Positions 12,409 through 32,236 of a stretch of 64,000 nucleotides of DNA are shown piece after piece. Numbering within the stretch: position 1 is the stretch's first letter; each line of letters starts with the position of its first letter. This stretch comes from Atherix ibis (taxonomy: Eukaryota > Arthropoda > Insecta > Diptera > Athericidae): assembly GCA_958298945.1 (NCBI GenBank), contig OY282606.1:52837920-52901919 (forward strand), in the 5' to 3' direction. Position numbers and translations under genes: made by a program. The notes beneath the pieces were generated by a model. The model saw only the letters and a program-made list of their open reading frames with translations. It searched no databases and was not told the origin of the DNA.

Positions 12409-14232
12409 ATGGCACAAAAACTGGATGTTATCATATTTGGAGCTAGCGGGTTTACCGGCAAATATACAGTTCTTGAAGGTGTGAAAATTCTAGAAAATAT
12501 GAGTTGGGGTATCGCCGGTCGAAATAAGGTATGTACAAATAGTATTACATGTAAAAATTGTCTATGTGTGGCCGCAGCATTTTCACTTTCATTACGGTTT
12601 AATAAAATGACTCAACCCTATTTAATACATATGCATGCACACATATTTACGTCCATAAGTAAGATCAAATTATATAAAATTACATTTGTATTGTATTTAA
12701 TTTATTGATAGGAAAAACTGGAAAATGTACTTAAAGAAACAGAAAAGAAAACTGGGGCCGATCTGTCGAAGATTCCGATAATAATAGCAGAAGTAAACAT
12801 TGAAAGCTCCATAAAGAGTATGGCTGAAAAATGCAAAGTATATTCTATAACTAATTTTTGAATTAAAAAGTTAAATTTCAATTGATTGAATTATTTCATT
12901 GATAGATCTTAGTGAATTGCTGTGGTCCATATCGATTTTTTGGTGAAGATGTTGTTAAAGCTTGTATCGATGCGGGTACTCACCATGTTGACGTTAGTGG
13001 TGAACCACAGTACATGGAAGAAATGCAATTGAAATATAATCAACAGGCTAAAGAGAAGGGTGTTTATGTTGTTTCTGCATGTGGATTTGATAGTATTGTA
13101 GCTGATATGGGTACTGTTTTTGTAGAAAATCATTTTGATGGTAATAATTTTATTACGAATTCTGTTAAAAGAAATTATGCCAAATGTATAAGTTATGCTA
13201 ACTTTCGATGTAAATTTATTCCACACGCGCAGGCATTGTTAATTCCGTTGAAACATATTTGCAGTCATGGAAGAAGGGTGGTAGCGGAGGAGGAGCTGCG
13301 ATTCACTATGGTACATGGGAATCAGCTGTTTATGGACTTGCAAATGCTTCTGAATTGCGGGGTATTAGAGCAGAACTTTTTAAAGAAAAATTACCCCAAA
13401 TGGAACCAAAATTGGAAAACAGGTACTATTCGAATTAGGATCAAATTGGAATATAATTTACATTAATTTATATCTTTTTGGAAAGATTTATGATACATAA
13501 ATCAGATATTGTTGATGGTGCATACTGCTTACCATTCCCTGGATCCGATCGATCTGTTGTTAACAGATCGCAACGGATGATGTACGAAACAGAGAAGAAG
13601 CGACCAGTTCAAATGAGAACCTACGTCGCTTTTAAGTATGCTACTATTATTTTTCAAATCGAATGGAACAAACTAAATAATTTATAATTTCAGATCAGTC
13701 TTTGAAGTTATTGGAGTTGCCATATTTGCAGTCATATTTGGAATATTAACAAAATTCTCTTTTGGTCGTTCACTTCTTTTGAACTATCCAAAAATATTTT
13801 CTTTAGGATTTGTATCTCACGAAGGACCATCTGAAGAGAATATGAAAAACAGCAAATTCTCTATGACATTCAATGCCTGCGGATGGCCGAAAGAGGATCG
13901 TTTGGCTGAGCCAACTGATAAATATGTCGATCTCCCAACAAAGACCTTAAAAGCAAAAGTATCTGGCTCAAATCCTGGTTATGGTGGTACATGTGTCGCT
14001 CTACTCCTCGCTGCCATGACTATTCTAAAAGAAAGTGCCAAAATGCCCGGAAAGTAAGTCTCTTCATATTTAACTTAAAATTCAGTTTATACAATATGAA
14101 TATAATTCCAGTGGTGGAGTTTTACCGCCAGGAGCCGCGTTTGCTAAGACTAGCTTGATATCAGAACTTAATCAGCATGAGAATGGATTCCAATTTGAAG
14201 TAATATCGGCCAAGGAGAAAACAAACGAATAA
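12409..14232 (+). CDS. Sccpdh: Saccharopine dehydrogenase-like oxidoreductase (SCCPDH)
   Basis: Seven exons (12409-12528, 12712-12837, 12906-13140, 13233-13422, 13486-13635, 13694-14053, 14112-14232) give 433 aa, the usual family length. The N-terminus is a Rossmann fold with GASGFTG at residues 11-17, followed by VNCCGPYR, GTHHVDVSGE and SACGFDS. The C-terminal half has one hydrophobic helix (VFEVIGVAIFAVIFGIL) and the family ending GGVLPPGAAF. Despite its name, the animal protein is found on lipid droplets and membranes and its substrate is uncertain. The intron at 13141-13232 contains no stop in the incoming frame, so the unspliced frame looks coding; the downstream residues (GIVNSVETYLQSWKKGGSGG) show it must be removed. 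It converges with FARSA. Confidence 0.94.
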
Positions 14233-14522
14233 TTATAAATTTAGTTTCTATTCGAGGCTAAAATTACATCATGATGCACAATGAAACTGTTGCATATAAT
14301 TCATTCAAATTTTAAATTACAAGTGCAATTATTAACTAATTTTCGAAATATACTAACCGCTTATTCCATTTTATGCGCTTCAATGTTCCATATTTTTTCT
14401 AATAATTTAAAAAAGAAACATAGTTTGTAAAGAATTTTAATGGAATATTTTTAAAAGCAAATATATTTGTATGGTATTATATTTTTACAAAATCAGTGAA
14501 CAATTAATTGGTTACAAATTGA

Positions 14523-16067
14523 TTATCGTGAAAGTCGGCAGATCGGACCATCTTCGACCATTTTCAAGTCTACTTTTGGTCCCACCAGGTCGCGTATATT
14601 ATTTATGCCATATTTAATCATAGTTGGACGCTCCAAAGATAATCCCCAAGCGATTACATTAACATTTGGTGGAATTCCCATTGGTAGTAACATTTCAGGA
14701 CGAAATAGTCCAGAATTTCCAACCTACAAATATATAAATTAATTTCGATTCTATTCGATGTATAACGATGACTTTACTTCAATCCATTTATTTAGTCCCG
14801 GATGGAAGCAGAATATCTCCATACTTGGTTCAGTGTATGGATTATAGGCTGGCTTAAACTCCAATTGTGTAATTCCTAATTTACTAAAGAATTCGTACAA
14901 CGTTCCAATGAGGTCACCTAAAGTTAATCCAACTTCTGCTACTACGCCTTCCACTTGATGGAATTCAGCCAAATGTGTTGCATCGAGAGTTTCGTTTCTA
15001 AAAACTTTATCTATGCTGAAATATTTTGCCGACTTGAATCCCTCCGGTTGGTTAGCCAATTTATAAAGCATTCTGGCGCTGACAGCTGTTGTATGTGTAC
15101 GAAGTAAATTCTTTTGAGCTTCTTCTAGTTTCCAATCATAGCCATATCCTAATGAACCATATCCACCACTAGAATGAACGTTTTTTACTCTATTCAAATA
15201 ATCCATAGGGAATTTGTAGCTCTTAGCGGGGTTGCTAACAAAGAAGGTGTCATGAGCATCCCTAGCCGGATGCTGTTGTGGTTGGAATAATGCATCGAAA
15301 TTCCAAAATGACGACTCAATATAGTTATTTGTAGGCATCTCCGAAAAACCCATTTCAAGAAATATTTGACGGAATTCACTTCGAACTTTTAGAAGTGGAT
15401 GTAGATGTCCACATTCTGGCGGTGCACCCAATGCATCAAAATTATATGCTTTGAATTTTAAATCTTTCCATAAGTTATTTGATAACATTTCGACTGTCAA
15501 ATCTGTTTCCAACTTTTTTAAGCTAGTACTAAATTCAGAACCTTTTTTTAATATGAAACTTTTTGCCACAACTTCTTGAATTAATTTCCTCTTTTTGTAC
15601 TCAGTCTTAACATTATCAGGAATATTTCCTTCGCCTCCTTCACTTATTTTCACTAAATTGCTTTTTACATGATCGTCAATAGTATCAATTTTACGTTTAA
15701 TAAGTGAGGGATTTGAACTCTTATCCACGTATATCCAACCGTGGGACATTGCTTTACTAAATCCAACTTTTGCACTTGGGGAAGATTTCATTAGTTCTGC
15801 TTGAGCAATTCCTTCTGGAGGAACACAATTATATACCGCAGCTTCATGACTACCATTTTTTGAAACATCCTTTCCCTCTTCAGTTAACTCCAAAGTTTTC
15901 GTAGAAACTGGTTCGGCATCTATTAAATCCCCGGTAGCTTGAATACTTTTGACAGCACCAATTATTTTCTGGTGGTCTTCATTTAAAATAGATACTAAAT
16001 CTAATGTATTTATGGATTCAATATTTTGCAAATGTTGCAATAAACGTTCAGTTAACTCAAGTTGCAT
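14523..16067 (-). CDS. FARSA: Phenylalanyl-tRNA synthetase alpha subunit, cytosolic
   Basis: Two exons, 16067-14778 and 14723-14523, give 496 aa, near the family length of about 500. It is the catalytic alpha chain of the cytosolic alpha2beta2 enzyme that charges tRNA-Phe. The N-terminal 150 or so residues are the winged-helix DNA/tRNA-binding-like region. The class II core follows: motif 2-like region around [14 protein letters not shown] (about residue 262), [48 protein letters not shown], then across the intron [15 protein letters not shown] and [15 protein letters not shown] (motif 3, with the ATP-binding Arg). All key blocks are present. It lies head to head with Bx42 across 685 bp. Confidence 0.96.
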
Positions 16068-16752
16068 TTTCTATTAAGAAAATCAATATCACTGAAACGT
16101 AAGTACAAAGTTTTCCATTACCAACAATATATAAATATTTCGGATAAAATTTATTTTTTGAATAAATAATTCTAAATTATTTATTGCATATGTTATAAAT
16201 CCAAATTATATATAATGTGCTATCAAATTATTATTAAAAAAATATCACTTTACCAAGTAAATCGCACTATTTATAACGCAGAAATGTCAAAATTTGTAGA
16301 CACGACATTTGACAACTGCACTAGCACGTGTAAAGTGCGGAAATTATGTATTGCCATAACAATTTCAAATTCATAATTTGAAATTATTAAATATTATTCG
16401 TTCAAAATTTCTATGTTCAATATGTGTATGTAAAATATTTGTTACAAAAATTAAAATTGCTAATATTAGAAATTTTAAGAATATTATAAATTTATTTATG
16501 CAATACTCATTTTAGACCAAATAATATTTGGTATAAAGTAATAAGAGTTCACATGTGCACATATGTTTAATATTTGAAGCCGAATTAACTTTGGCAGTTG
16601 CCTGAATACTGTAATCTGTAGTGTCAAATGTTATTTAGCAAAATGGCGTTGGGAAAATAAATTGTGTTATTTTATTAAATAAGGCAAAGTGCTTGAATTT
16701 ATTTTAAATATTGTTCATTGTATAAAAAATCATAATATAAGACTTGAGTAAA
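16068..16752. promoter_or_regulatory. Divergent promoter region of FARSA and Bx42
   Basis: Only 685 bp separates the two start codons, so both promoters and 5'UTRs must lie here. A canonical E-box (CACGTG, 16325-16330) sits near the middle in a patch of higher GC. No TATA box is obvious. Shared control is an inference. Confidence 0.45.
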
Positions 16753-18459
16753 ATGTCGTTATCAAGTATATTACCAGCACCAACAAATTCGGTGTGGGAT
16801 CGCGAAGATGAAAGACGCGTCGCAGCTAAAGGTGCCCCAGCAATGGGTGCCTTAGTGAGTGCTAAAGTAGCTGCTCCACCTTATGGACAGAGACGTGGTT
16901 GGATACCAAGAAATGAAGCTGATTTTGGTGACGGTGGTGCTTTTCCTGAAATTCATGTAGCTCAATATCCATTGGGTAAAACAAAAAATTATATCAAATC
17001 AATTTGATTTGAACTAATGGTGAATTATTGTTTTTTTAAAGGAATGGGAGCACCGGGAACAACTGGAAAAAAGCCAAACGCCTTAGCAGTACAACTAGAT
17101 CAGAGTGGTAAAATAAAGTACGATGCTATTGCTAGACAAGGGCATGGAAAAGATAAAATCGTATACTCAAGTATAAATCAGCTATTGCCAGCTGAAGTTT
17201 TAGCTGAAGATTCGGAAGAACTACAAAGACCCGATGAAGAAATTTTACTGGAGACTACAGAAGCAACTCGCCGTGCTTTAGAGAAATTAACCAATCAGAA
17301 AATAGCAGCAGCTATGCCAGTTCGACACGCGGAAAAAACAGCTCCGGCTCAGTACATACGTTATACACCTTCTCAACAAGGTGATGCATTCAATTCTGGA
17401 GCAAAGCAGCGAGTGATACGAATGGTTGAAGCTCAAGTAGATCCAATGGAACCGCCCAAATTTCGTATTAATAAGAAAATACCAAGAGGGCCTCCATCAC
17501 CTCCGGCACCAGTCCTGCATTCACCGTCAAGAAAAGTCACTGTGAAAGAACAAAAAGAATGGAAAATACCACCTTGTATATCAAATTGGAAAAATGCTAA
17601 AGGTTATACTATTCCATTAGATAAAAGATTAGCAGCGGATGGAAGAGGATTACAACAGGTTCACATTAATGAGAAATTCGCAAAAATGGCTGAGGCATTG
17701 TATATTGCCGATAGAAAAGCACGTGAAGCCGTTGAAGCCAGAGCCCAATTAGAGAAGAAATTGGCCCAAAAAGAGAAAGAGAAGAAGGAAGATATGCTTC
17801 GTCAAATGGCACAAAGAGCACGTGAAGAGCGAGCAGGACTTCGAATGCCGGATGAATCAAGTTCTAATCCCGAAACTCGCGAAAGGGATGACCTGCGTGC
17901 GGAAAGACATAGAGAACGTGTTCGCGATAGAAATTTGGCTCGGGCAGCACCGGATAAGAGATCTAAATTGCAGCGTGAAAGAGAACGAGACATATCTGAG
18001 CAGATTGCTCTTGGAATGCCTGCCAAAACAAATACAGGGGGTGAAACACTCTTCGATCAACGTTTGTTCAATACAACTAAAGGTATGGACTCTGGATACG
18101 GTGACGACGAAGCATATAACGTTTATGATAAACCTTGGCATGATTCTGGTTCATTGGGCAACCATTTGTATAGACCTAGCAAGAAAATTGATAACGATAC
18201 TTATGGTGCTGATTTGGACAAAATTGTAAATACAAATCGTTTCGTACCAGATAAGGAGTTTAGTGGAACAGATCGATCAGGTCAAAATGCACGCACTGGC
18301 CCAGTACAATTTGAAAAAGAGGAAGATCCCTTCGGTTTAGATCAGTTCTTAAATATGGCAAAAAAAGCTCCGAAAAGACGAGATGACAAAAATGATGATC
18401 GTTCTGAAAAAGACAAGGACCGAAGTAGTGGCAGCGATAAGAAACGGCGGAGAGACTAG
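16753..18459 (+). CDS. Bx42: SNW1/SKIP splicing and transcription cofactor
   Basis: Exons 16753-16975 and 17042-18459 join to 546 aa, essentially the fly Bx42 length. The protein is a core component of activated spliceosomes (NTC/Prp19-associated) and a nuclear-receptor and Notch coregulator. The SNW domain spans about residues 150-330 and contains SNWKNAKGYTIPLDKRLAAD; upstream are the proline-rich PRGPPSPPAP segment and KIPPC. The second half is charged and coiled-coil prone (EARAQLEKKLAQKEKEKKE, RERDDLRAERHRERVRDR), and the end is a basic nuclear tail (GSDKKRRRD). ATG 16753 begins MSLSSILPAP, the family start. The 66-bp intron splits a glycine codon. AATAAA at 18546-18551 is the likely poly(A) signal. 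Confidence 0.96.
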
Positions 18460-19991
18460 CCTTATAAATAAATTTCTTTAATATTTTTAATAGATTACTA
18501 ATTTTAATTAGTCATAAATTTTATTATAATATTATAAATGAAAATAATAAAGTCATCGAAAAGACGAAATAACGATTTTCTAATTTATTTTAATATATTC
18601 TAAGTAATAATTTTGTTTCTTAATGTGTCAGTTGTTGGCCATAGCATGTTGGGCAATTCGATTATTTTAATATCAATTTTGTGTTTCTCAAAAGCTCAAA
18701 ACCATTTATATCAAATGTGTAATTTTAAACTGGAAATTTCAAAGCCTTCATCTCTTATATACGTATAAGTACGAAATCTTAAAGTAATGAAAACAGTTCA
18801 TAAAAGAAAACGAAATTAAGAAAAATTCGATAATGAGGGAACATTTTATTAGGGGATATTGGACTATCGAATAAAGGTAAAAGTTGTTAGTTATAATATT
18901 GCACTATTTAACTAGCTAAGCTAATTAACAACTTAAATATTTATTAAAATCGAAATTACTAAAGCGATTAATTCAATAACGTAATTCGATCGATATTGCA
19001 CAAAATGCTATAGATTTGAAGAACTCGTATGTAGGCCGCAATTAATTTTTTGAAATTCATATTGTATTATTTTTTATAATTTTAAATTATATAAAAATTG
19101 TAGTTCTAATCAAATATAAACATAAATCATATTTGCATACAGTCGTAAAATATATAAAAGACAAAAAACAATTTCAATAAATTATTTATTATCTTTAATA
19201 CATATTTGATTTAATAATATTGATAATCTTAACATTATACAATATCTGTTCTTATTAAATATTAATTTTTAATCCTTTTCTTGTCTACAATTAGACATAG
19301 TCACTCGTGAATCCATGATACAATCATGATATTCGTACATTACATACAATATCGATGAAATTTTCTCCTTTTCATTCTTAAACACTAGTTTTAATTTTGT
19401 TTTAATGTAAATATTATAATTATTAATATTATTATTTCTACATATAATAGTTTATTATATTGTCATATTAAAATTTTATTGCGTAACTATAATTATTTGC
19501 AAACTCACTGCAAGAAGGGTTATAAAAATTCATTTAATACAAATAAATCTAAATTGATATTATTTTTAGCTGTAGTACCTAAAAATAATACGAATATTTA
19601 ATATTAAGGTGTGCCTGCAATTTTATTAGAACATAATTTTTGTCAATTAATCATATATTTCTTTGCGAAAACTGTTGAACTGGTTTAAATTGTGGAAAAT
19701 GGTAGACACCTTTGTAGATTTATTATACCATATATATGCAGAAATATTCCAATAACTATGGGAAAATTTGATTTAATTAAAATTGATTTAGGCATGTATA
19801 TGTATGTGAAAAATCTTTGTTGGGTTTACGATCGGAATAATAATGAAAATAAATCAAATATCAAGGCACATAAGCACAACGAAATTATTTACTAACCACC
19901 ATATTGTTCAATAAAATTATTATTAAGTAATTAAGACAAAGTTTAAATCAATGAGTAAAAAAAATCTTGTTCGAAAGCACGCAAGTGGTAA

Positions 19992-20121
19992 TATATTGAA
20001 GAGCAAGAGTTTCTCTAGGACAAAATAATAGCGTAGATCTTCTTTAGCATGTGCGGGTAATATGGTATATTGAAGAGCAAGAATTTCTCTAGGACAAAAT
20101 AATAGCGTAGCTCTTCTTTAG
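19992..20121. repeat. Two 56-bp direct repeats
   Basis: Copies at 19992-20047 and 20066-20121 start 74 bp apart and differ at two positions (54 of 56 identical). Each begins TATATTGAAGAGCAAGA and ends TCTTCTTTAG. The second copy runs directly into the hairpin that follows. Confidence 0.9.
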
Positions 20122-20185
20122 TACTTACTAGACTACAAAAATGCTTCCTTTTTTATGAAGCATTTTTGTAGCCTAGTAAAGTACT
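20120..20185. repeat. Long near-perfect hairpin
   Basis: Left arm 20120-20147 and right arm 20157-20185 are reverse complements except for one bulged base and one mismatch, with a 9-nt loop. The stem core is CTACAAAAATGCTTC. It is far longer than expected by chance. Confidence 0.85.
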
Positions 20186-23100
20186 TTAGTAAATATTTTT
20201 ATTTACTATCTATCCAGACAATAAAATTTTTTTTTGATTAAATTGCGTGCACATTTATATTTTTGGCATTACTTAATACCGGAAAAGAATCTTTTAGGGT
20301 TTTTTTTACCAATAAAATATTAAACTTATTGTATTGTTTAGATTGTTGACGATTACGAGTTTTTAATCGCTTAAAATAATTATTTTAATACAAAATAATA
20401 ATCAAATATATGTGATGATGTTGCTATATTTTTATATTCGTACTATTAAAAGTTGTGTTTTTAGATTTATAGATTTTAATATAAAATATTTGCGCTAATA
20501 ATTTTTGAAAAGTTACAATGAATGAACATATTTGTTTTATGTATTTTAAAAAATGCATCAACCATCGGTAAAATTCGAATTTAGTTAGATTCTTACTCAA
20601 AAGTTTATCAACTATCGGAAGTTATCAATTCAGTATATTCTGGGTAATACAGTTATATACAAATAATTTCGATATATCAACCAGTGAAAATATAAGTAAT
20701 GTCGGGGTTTTTTTTTGAGGTGAATCTCAAAGTTGTGCACATACATATCTTTTTTAATGGAGTTTTATTTGGAGAAAATGTTGTTTTTAAATAATTATTT
20801 AAAAAAAAGTGCAGTCTATCGTTTGAACTGTCCTTTCCCTTGTAAATTACCAGCAATTTTCTTTTGTTAACATGGACAAAAAAAACATAACTGGCGCATA
20901 CGTGTACCGCAGAGACTCCTTACAAAATTTGAACTATAAATCAGCACTGAACCAGCAGATTCTTATGTATTAAAAAATATAATATAATTTATACAACGTT
21001 TCCAAAAAAATAGCAATTAATATACAATATATTTTGAGCAAAAGTTAATATCAATTAATATTGCTATAAAATGTAGAAATACAGATCAGCCACGTAGCAA
21101 AATTTTTTTTTATTTAAATAATTGTAAATTTTTTAGTTGGTAAAACATATAATTAAAAACATAAAAAAATATAAAATCTTAAATAATCTTTTATAAAAAC
21201 AATTTGGTTTGCTTTTTGAATTTGTTGGAATTTTTTTTTTAAACAAACCTAATTTAAAATGAGACGACTATAATTCTTCAATAATTATATACATTTTGTC
21301 TTGTTCCAAAATTTATTTTTACTGATATTTTAATAACTCATATATTATTTAATACTCAGTAGTGAACTATAATTAATTTCTGTGCAACTGTAAATTTTTA
21401 AAGTATTCTCGCATTTCCACACAAGTTTTAATCTACAGTGATTTTTTTAATAAAACGGGAAGCCCTTGTCAGAATATTTAAATTTCTTGTATTTTTTCAT
21501 AATTTTTATATTTGTTTTGCTTTATAATGTCATATTTATTTGAGCAGAAGAAAAAGAGAATGCGTAATTAACTTTTGTGTTCTTTGACTATTTTATATGT
21601 TGTTTTTGTTTTAAACGCAAACATTTGCTCTTGTTTGATGATTTCATATATATACCATATTAATATTTTTATTTATTATACTTTCTATTTATTGGCACTA
21701 ATTATTTAATACTTTATACTATACTATGCATTAGTTGAGAACGTATAATATAATGTGTTAGATTAAGTTGAAATTTAAATTGGATGTGCTATTTTACAAT
21801 TAAGGCATAATTCAATATGTATTCTTTATCACTATTACATTGTAGCATTATCATAAATAATAATTGTTTTTATTATATTTTGGATTTTAATTTATTATGT
21901 AATGTTATCGAAAAAGAAATATAATATCTCTGTTATTATAAATTTTTTGTATTTTTTTAAATGGAAAGTCGCAGTTACCTTTTATTAAAAGTTTTATCTA
22001 ATATTCAATATGTATAAAAATAAATGAATAAAAACAACAAATTAAAAAAAAATGAATATGTTAAGGATTCTTTTATACCGTAAGCAACCATAGAATCATG
22101 TAAAATTTTGATATATAATACAAAAAATATTGTTTAGGTATTTTTGCAATGTTTAAAATTATTTATATTTTTTATTTATACTTAGAACATAATTAAATTT
22201 ATTTAACCTTAAATAAATTGACTTTATGCATTAAAATATATATGTATAATATATATTTTAATATATTAACACGTATATGCCGGCTATTCATTTGTTCTTA
22301 AAGCACCGAAAAGAACCAAAGCGATCTTTCTATCAATAATAATTAAAAAAATAGAGAAATACCATTTTAAAATCTTATGGTAGAAATCAACTAATATTAT
22401 CGACGAATTTATCTTTAAATTTCATTTAGTATACTCATAGAAACTATATTTTTTGTTATTTAAGTTGCCATATATGGATATAATATTAAAGTTGATTTGT
22501 TAAAATCGAATTTTTATCTTAACAGATTTTTTTAAAAATTATATGGTTATATCATAAAAAACAAAAGCATGGGACATAAATCATATAAATGTGTTTGCTG
22601 AATTTTTTATTAGGTAAAAACATAAAAATGATTAACATAAAATATGATAATATTTTTATATACGCAATTGTATGGTTTGTATAATTTGAAGTTCAATTTA
22701 CTATGTATGGTCTATGTATCAACATAAAACTTTCAAAAATATGAGAGCGCACAAAAATTAATATTTAATAGTATCATAATAAATTTTTACAATGTTTAAG
22801 TTATTTAACCGTTTTGAATTTAACACTCAACACCATTGCATTTATATAGATATTTTTATTAGTTTTATCTTAAGTAATCTATAAAATTTAGAATATTATT
22901 AAAAAATATGTATATTAACAAAATATAAAATTATAAAAGTACATTGTATTAAGTATTGTTTAAAATAATATACAATATAAATATGATAAAAGAAAAGACT
23001 ATACAAAATGAAATAATTTTTCAATAGATATATCAGAATTAACTAATTAAATAAAAAAATTAATTTGATTTACATAAAATTAGAAAAAATACTCACACAC

Positions 23101-24161
23101 AAATTTTTGTTTTTACAATAATACAATCTACATATTTATTCCATTTCGGAATATTAATAGAAAAAATATATTTTATATAACAAAAATAAAGAACATATCA
23201 AATTAAAAAAATATATATATTCATATATAATATAAATTTTTATTTTTTCGATACGAATTGTGCTCTATTTCAGATTATTTAATAGTAGATATTTCCTCAA
23301 GAAATTAAGATTAGTGAATTTGATGCCCGCAGAGCACATTTACTATGTAGTTCTAAAATTGTTTTGTCTAAATCACCGAATGCGAGATTTTATTTATCTT
23401 CAAAATGTATGTTTTTTATGTGAATTTTAGAGCAAATATATATTCAGTTGTTAATTAACTCTATTACACTATTTTGTTGTTTTGTGAAATTAACTCAAAA
23501 GGGTAAGCAAATTATTAAAACTATTTCGATTTACTAACGAACGTCGAATATGAAAAATAGTATTAACTTAATCGATTTTTAAACTACAAATATTATTGTT
23601 AGGCCACAGCTGCAAATGCTGTTTATAAACAGTTATATTGCCAAAACATTGCGTTCTTTTAATATTTTTATTATATATATTTACGCTCTAAATCTACATA
23701 TTTTTCCAAATTCAGAAATAGGAAAAAAGTATCTATTAAAACTTTGTTTTCTAATCTTCTTTTCCCGTTTATCGTTTTTCTCTGCTGAAATTTTCTACGT
23801 ATAACTTAATCGCTCCCATATTAATAATAATCTATACATATACCTTGCTCTAATTGTGATTATAATTTCTTTTTTTCTTTTATCGCTGGAGCTGTTATAA
23901 TACAGTTTTAAAATTTTTTTGTATTGATCTGCTTTTTAGAGAGGATAATACTTAATGCTTTATGAATTTAGTTAATGTTCATTCTGTTTATAATAATTAA
24001 CAATTTTATATTTGAAACAATTGTTATGGTAAAAGCTTCGTACCACTTTTCTTTAAATATATTTATGTAACCTCTCTCAACTATGAGAAATTTAATATTT
24101 TTACTTATTTGAAAAAAAATGTAGTCTATATATGTATATATACTATTTATTATTATTGTGC

Positions 24162-31605
<7,444 letters not shown>

Positions 31606-32236
31606 TACTTAACAGAAATAAAATACAATTTGTATTAATATTTTAGCTTCCACATTGCGAACAATTAAAACGGCTGCAGTTCATTGATAATAAAAACACA
31701 AATTTTTTCTCCTGCATATAAACGCCATATTAACCGAACTCACTTTAACTTCATTTGCCCACTTTCGCTAACAGTGTATTCAAGAAGACAATTTTTCAGC
31801 CTGCCACTCTCAACTGTTTTCCAGTTTGTGCAACTGTATCGTACGTGTCTCTTCTCTAATTTAGAGAGCGATAACAAATATCTATATATTCGAAGTTGAG
31901 TTTCTTTTAGAATGCTGCTAACAATAACCAAATGTATAATTTGTTCCTCTGTCAGTAAGATAAAAATCAAGCAAGCTCTATTTCAAAAGTAAACGGAACA
32001 TAAATAATTCGAAAATTAACAAATTAGTAAAATGTTACTCTTCAAAAAATTATTCGAAACGCACTTCGAAAACATTTCTTTTCGATATAGATACTGAATC
32101 ATCTGTTTTTGACATCTTCATACAATTTTTCTATCACCCACATTGTAGTACAATCAGTTTTTTTGTGTTATTAAATTTGGAAAGAACGCATTTCAAAATA
32201 AATCTGGAAATTGATAATTTTTCAGTTGTGTAAACG
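31606..32236. promoter_or_regulatory. Divergent promoter region of vilse and BRAT1
   Basis: The start codons of the two genes are 631 bp apart on opposite strands. No TATA box is obvious. The vilse start is inferred from a 14-nt exon, so the true span could differ. Confidence 0.4.

Larger units (their letters stand above)
18460..24161. other. 5.7 kb gene-free stretch between Bx42 and vilse 3' ends
   Basis: The two genes converge here. Apart from a short Bx42 3'UTR, I see no gene, no TE protein and no balanced open frame. It is A/T-rich throughout with many homopolymer runs. Its size against the compact spacing elsewhere suggests a long vilse 3'UTR, an unrecognised noncoding transcript, or relaxed intergenic DNA. 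The repeat/hairpin block at 19992-20185 is listed separately. Confidence 0.5.

Noticed and set aside
13141..13232. Open frame continuing Sccpdh exon 3 through to 13466
   Set aside because: The family sequence resumes in another frame at 13233 after a proper GT..AG intron; the read-through is an intron without stops.
17802..18229. Several overlapping frames on both strands within Bx42
   Set aside because: They are shadows of the arginine-rich SNW1 coding exon and have no homology of their own.
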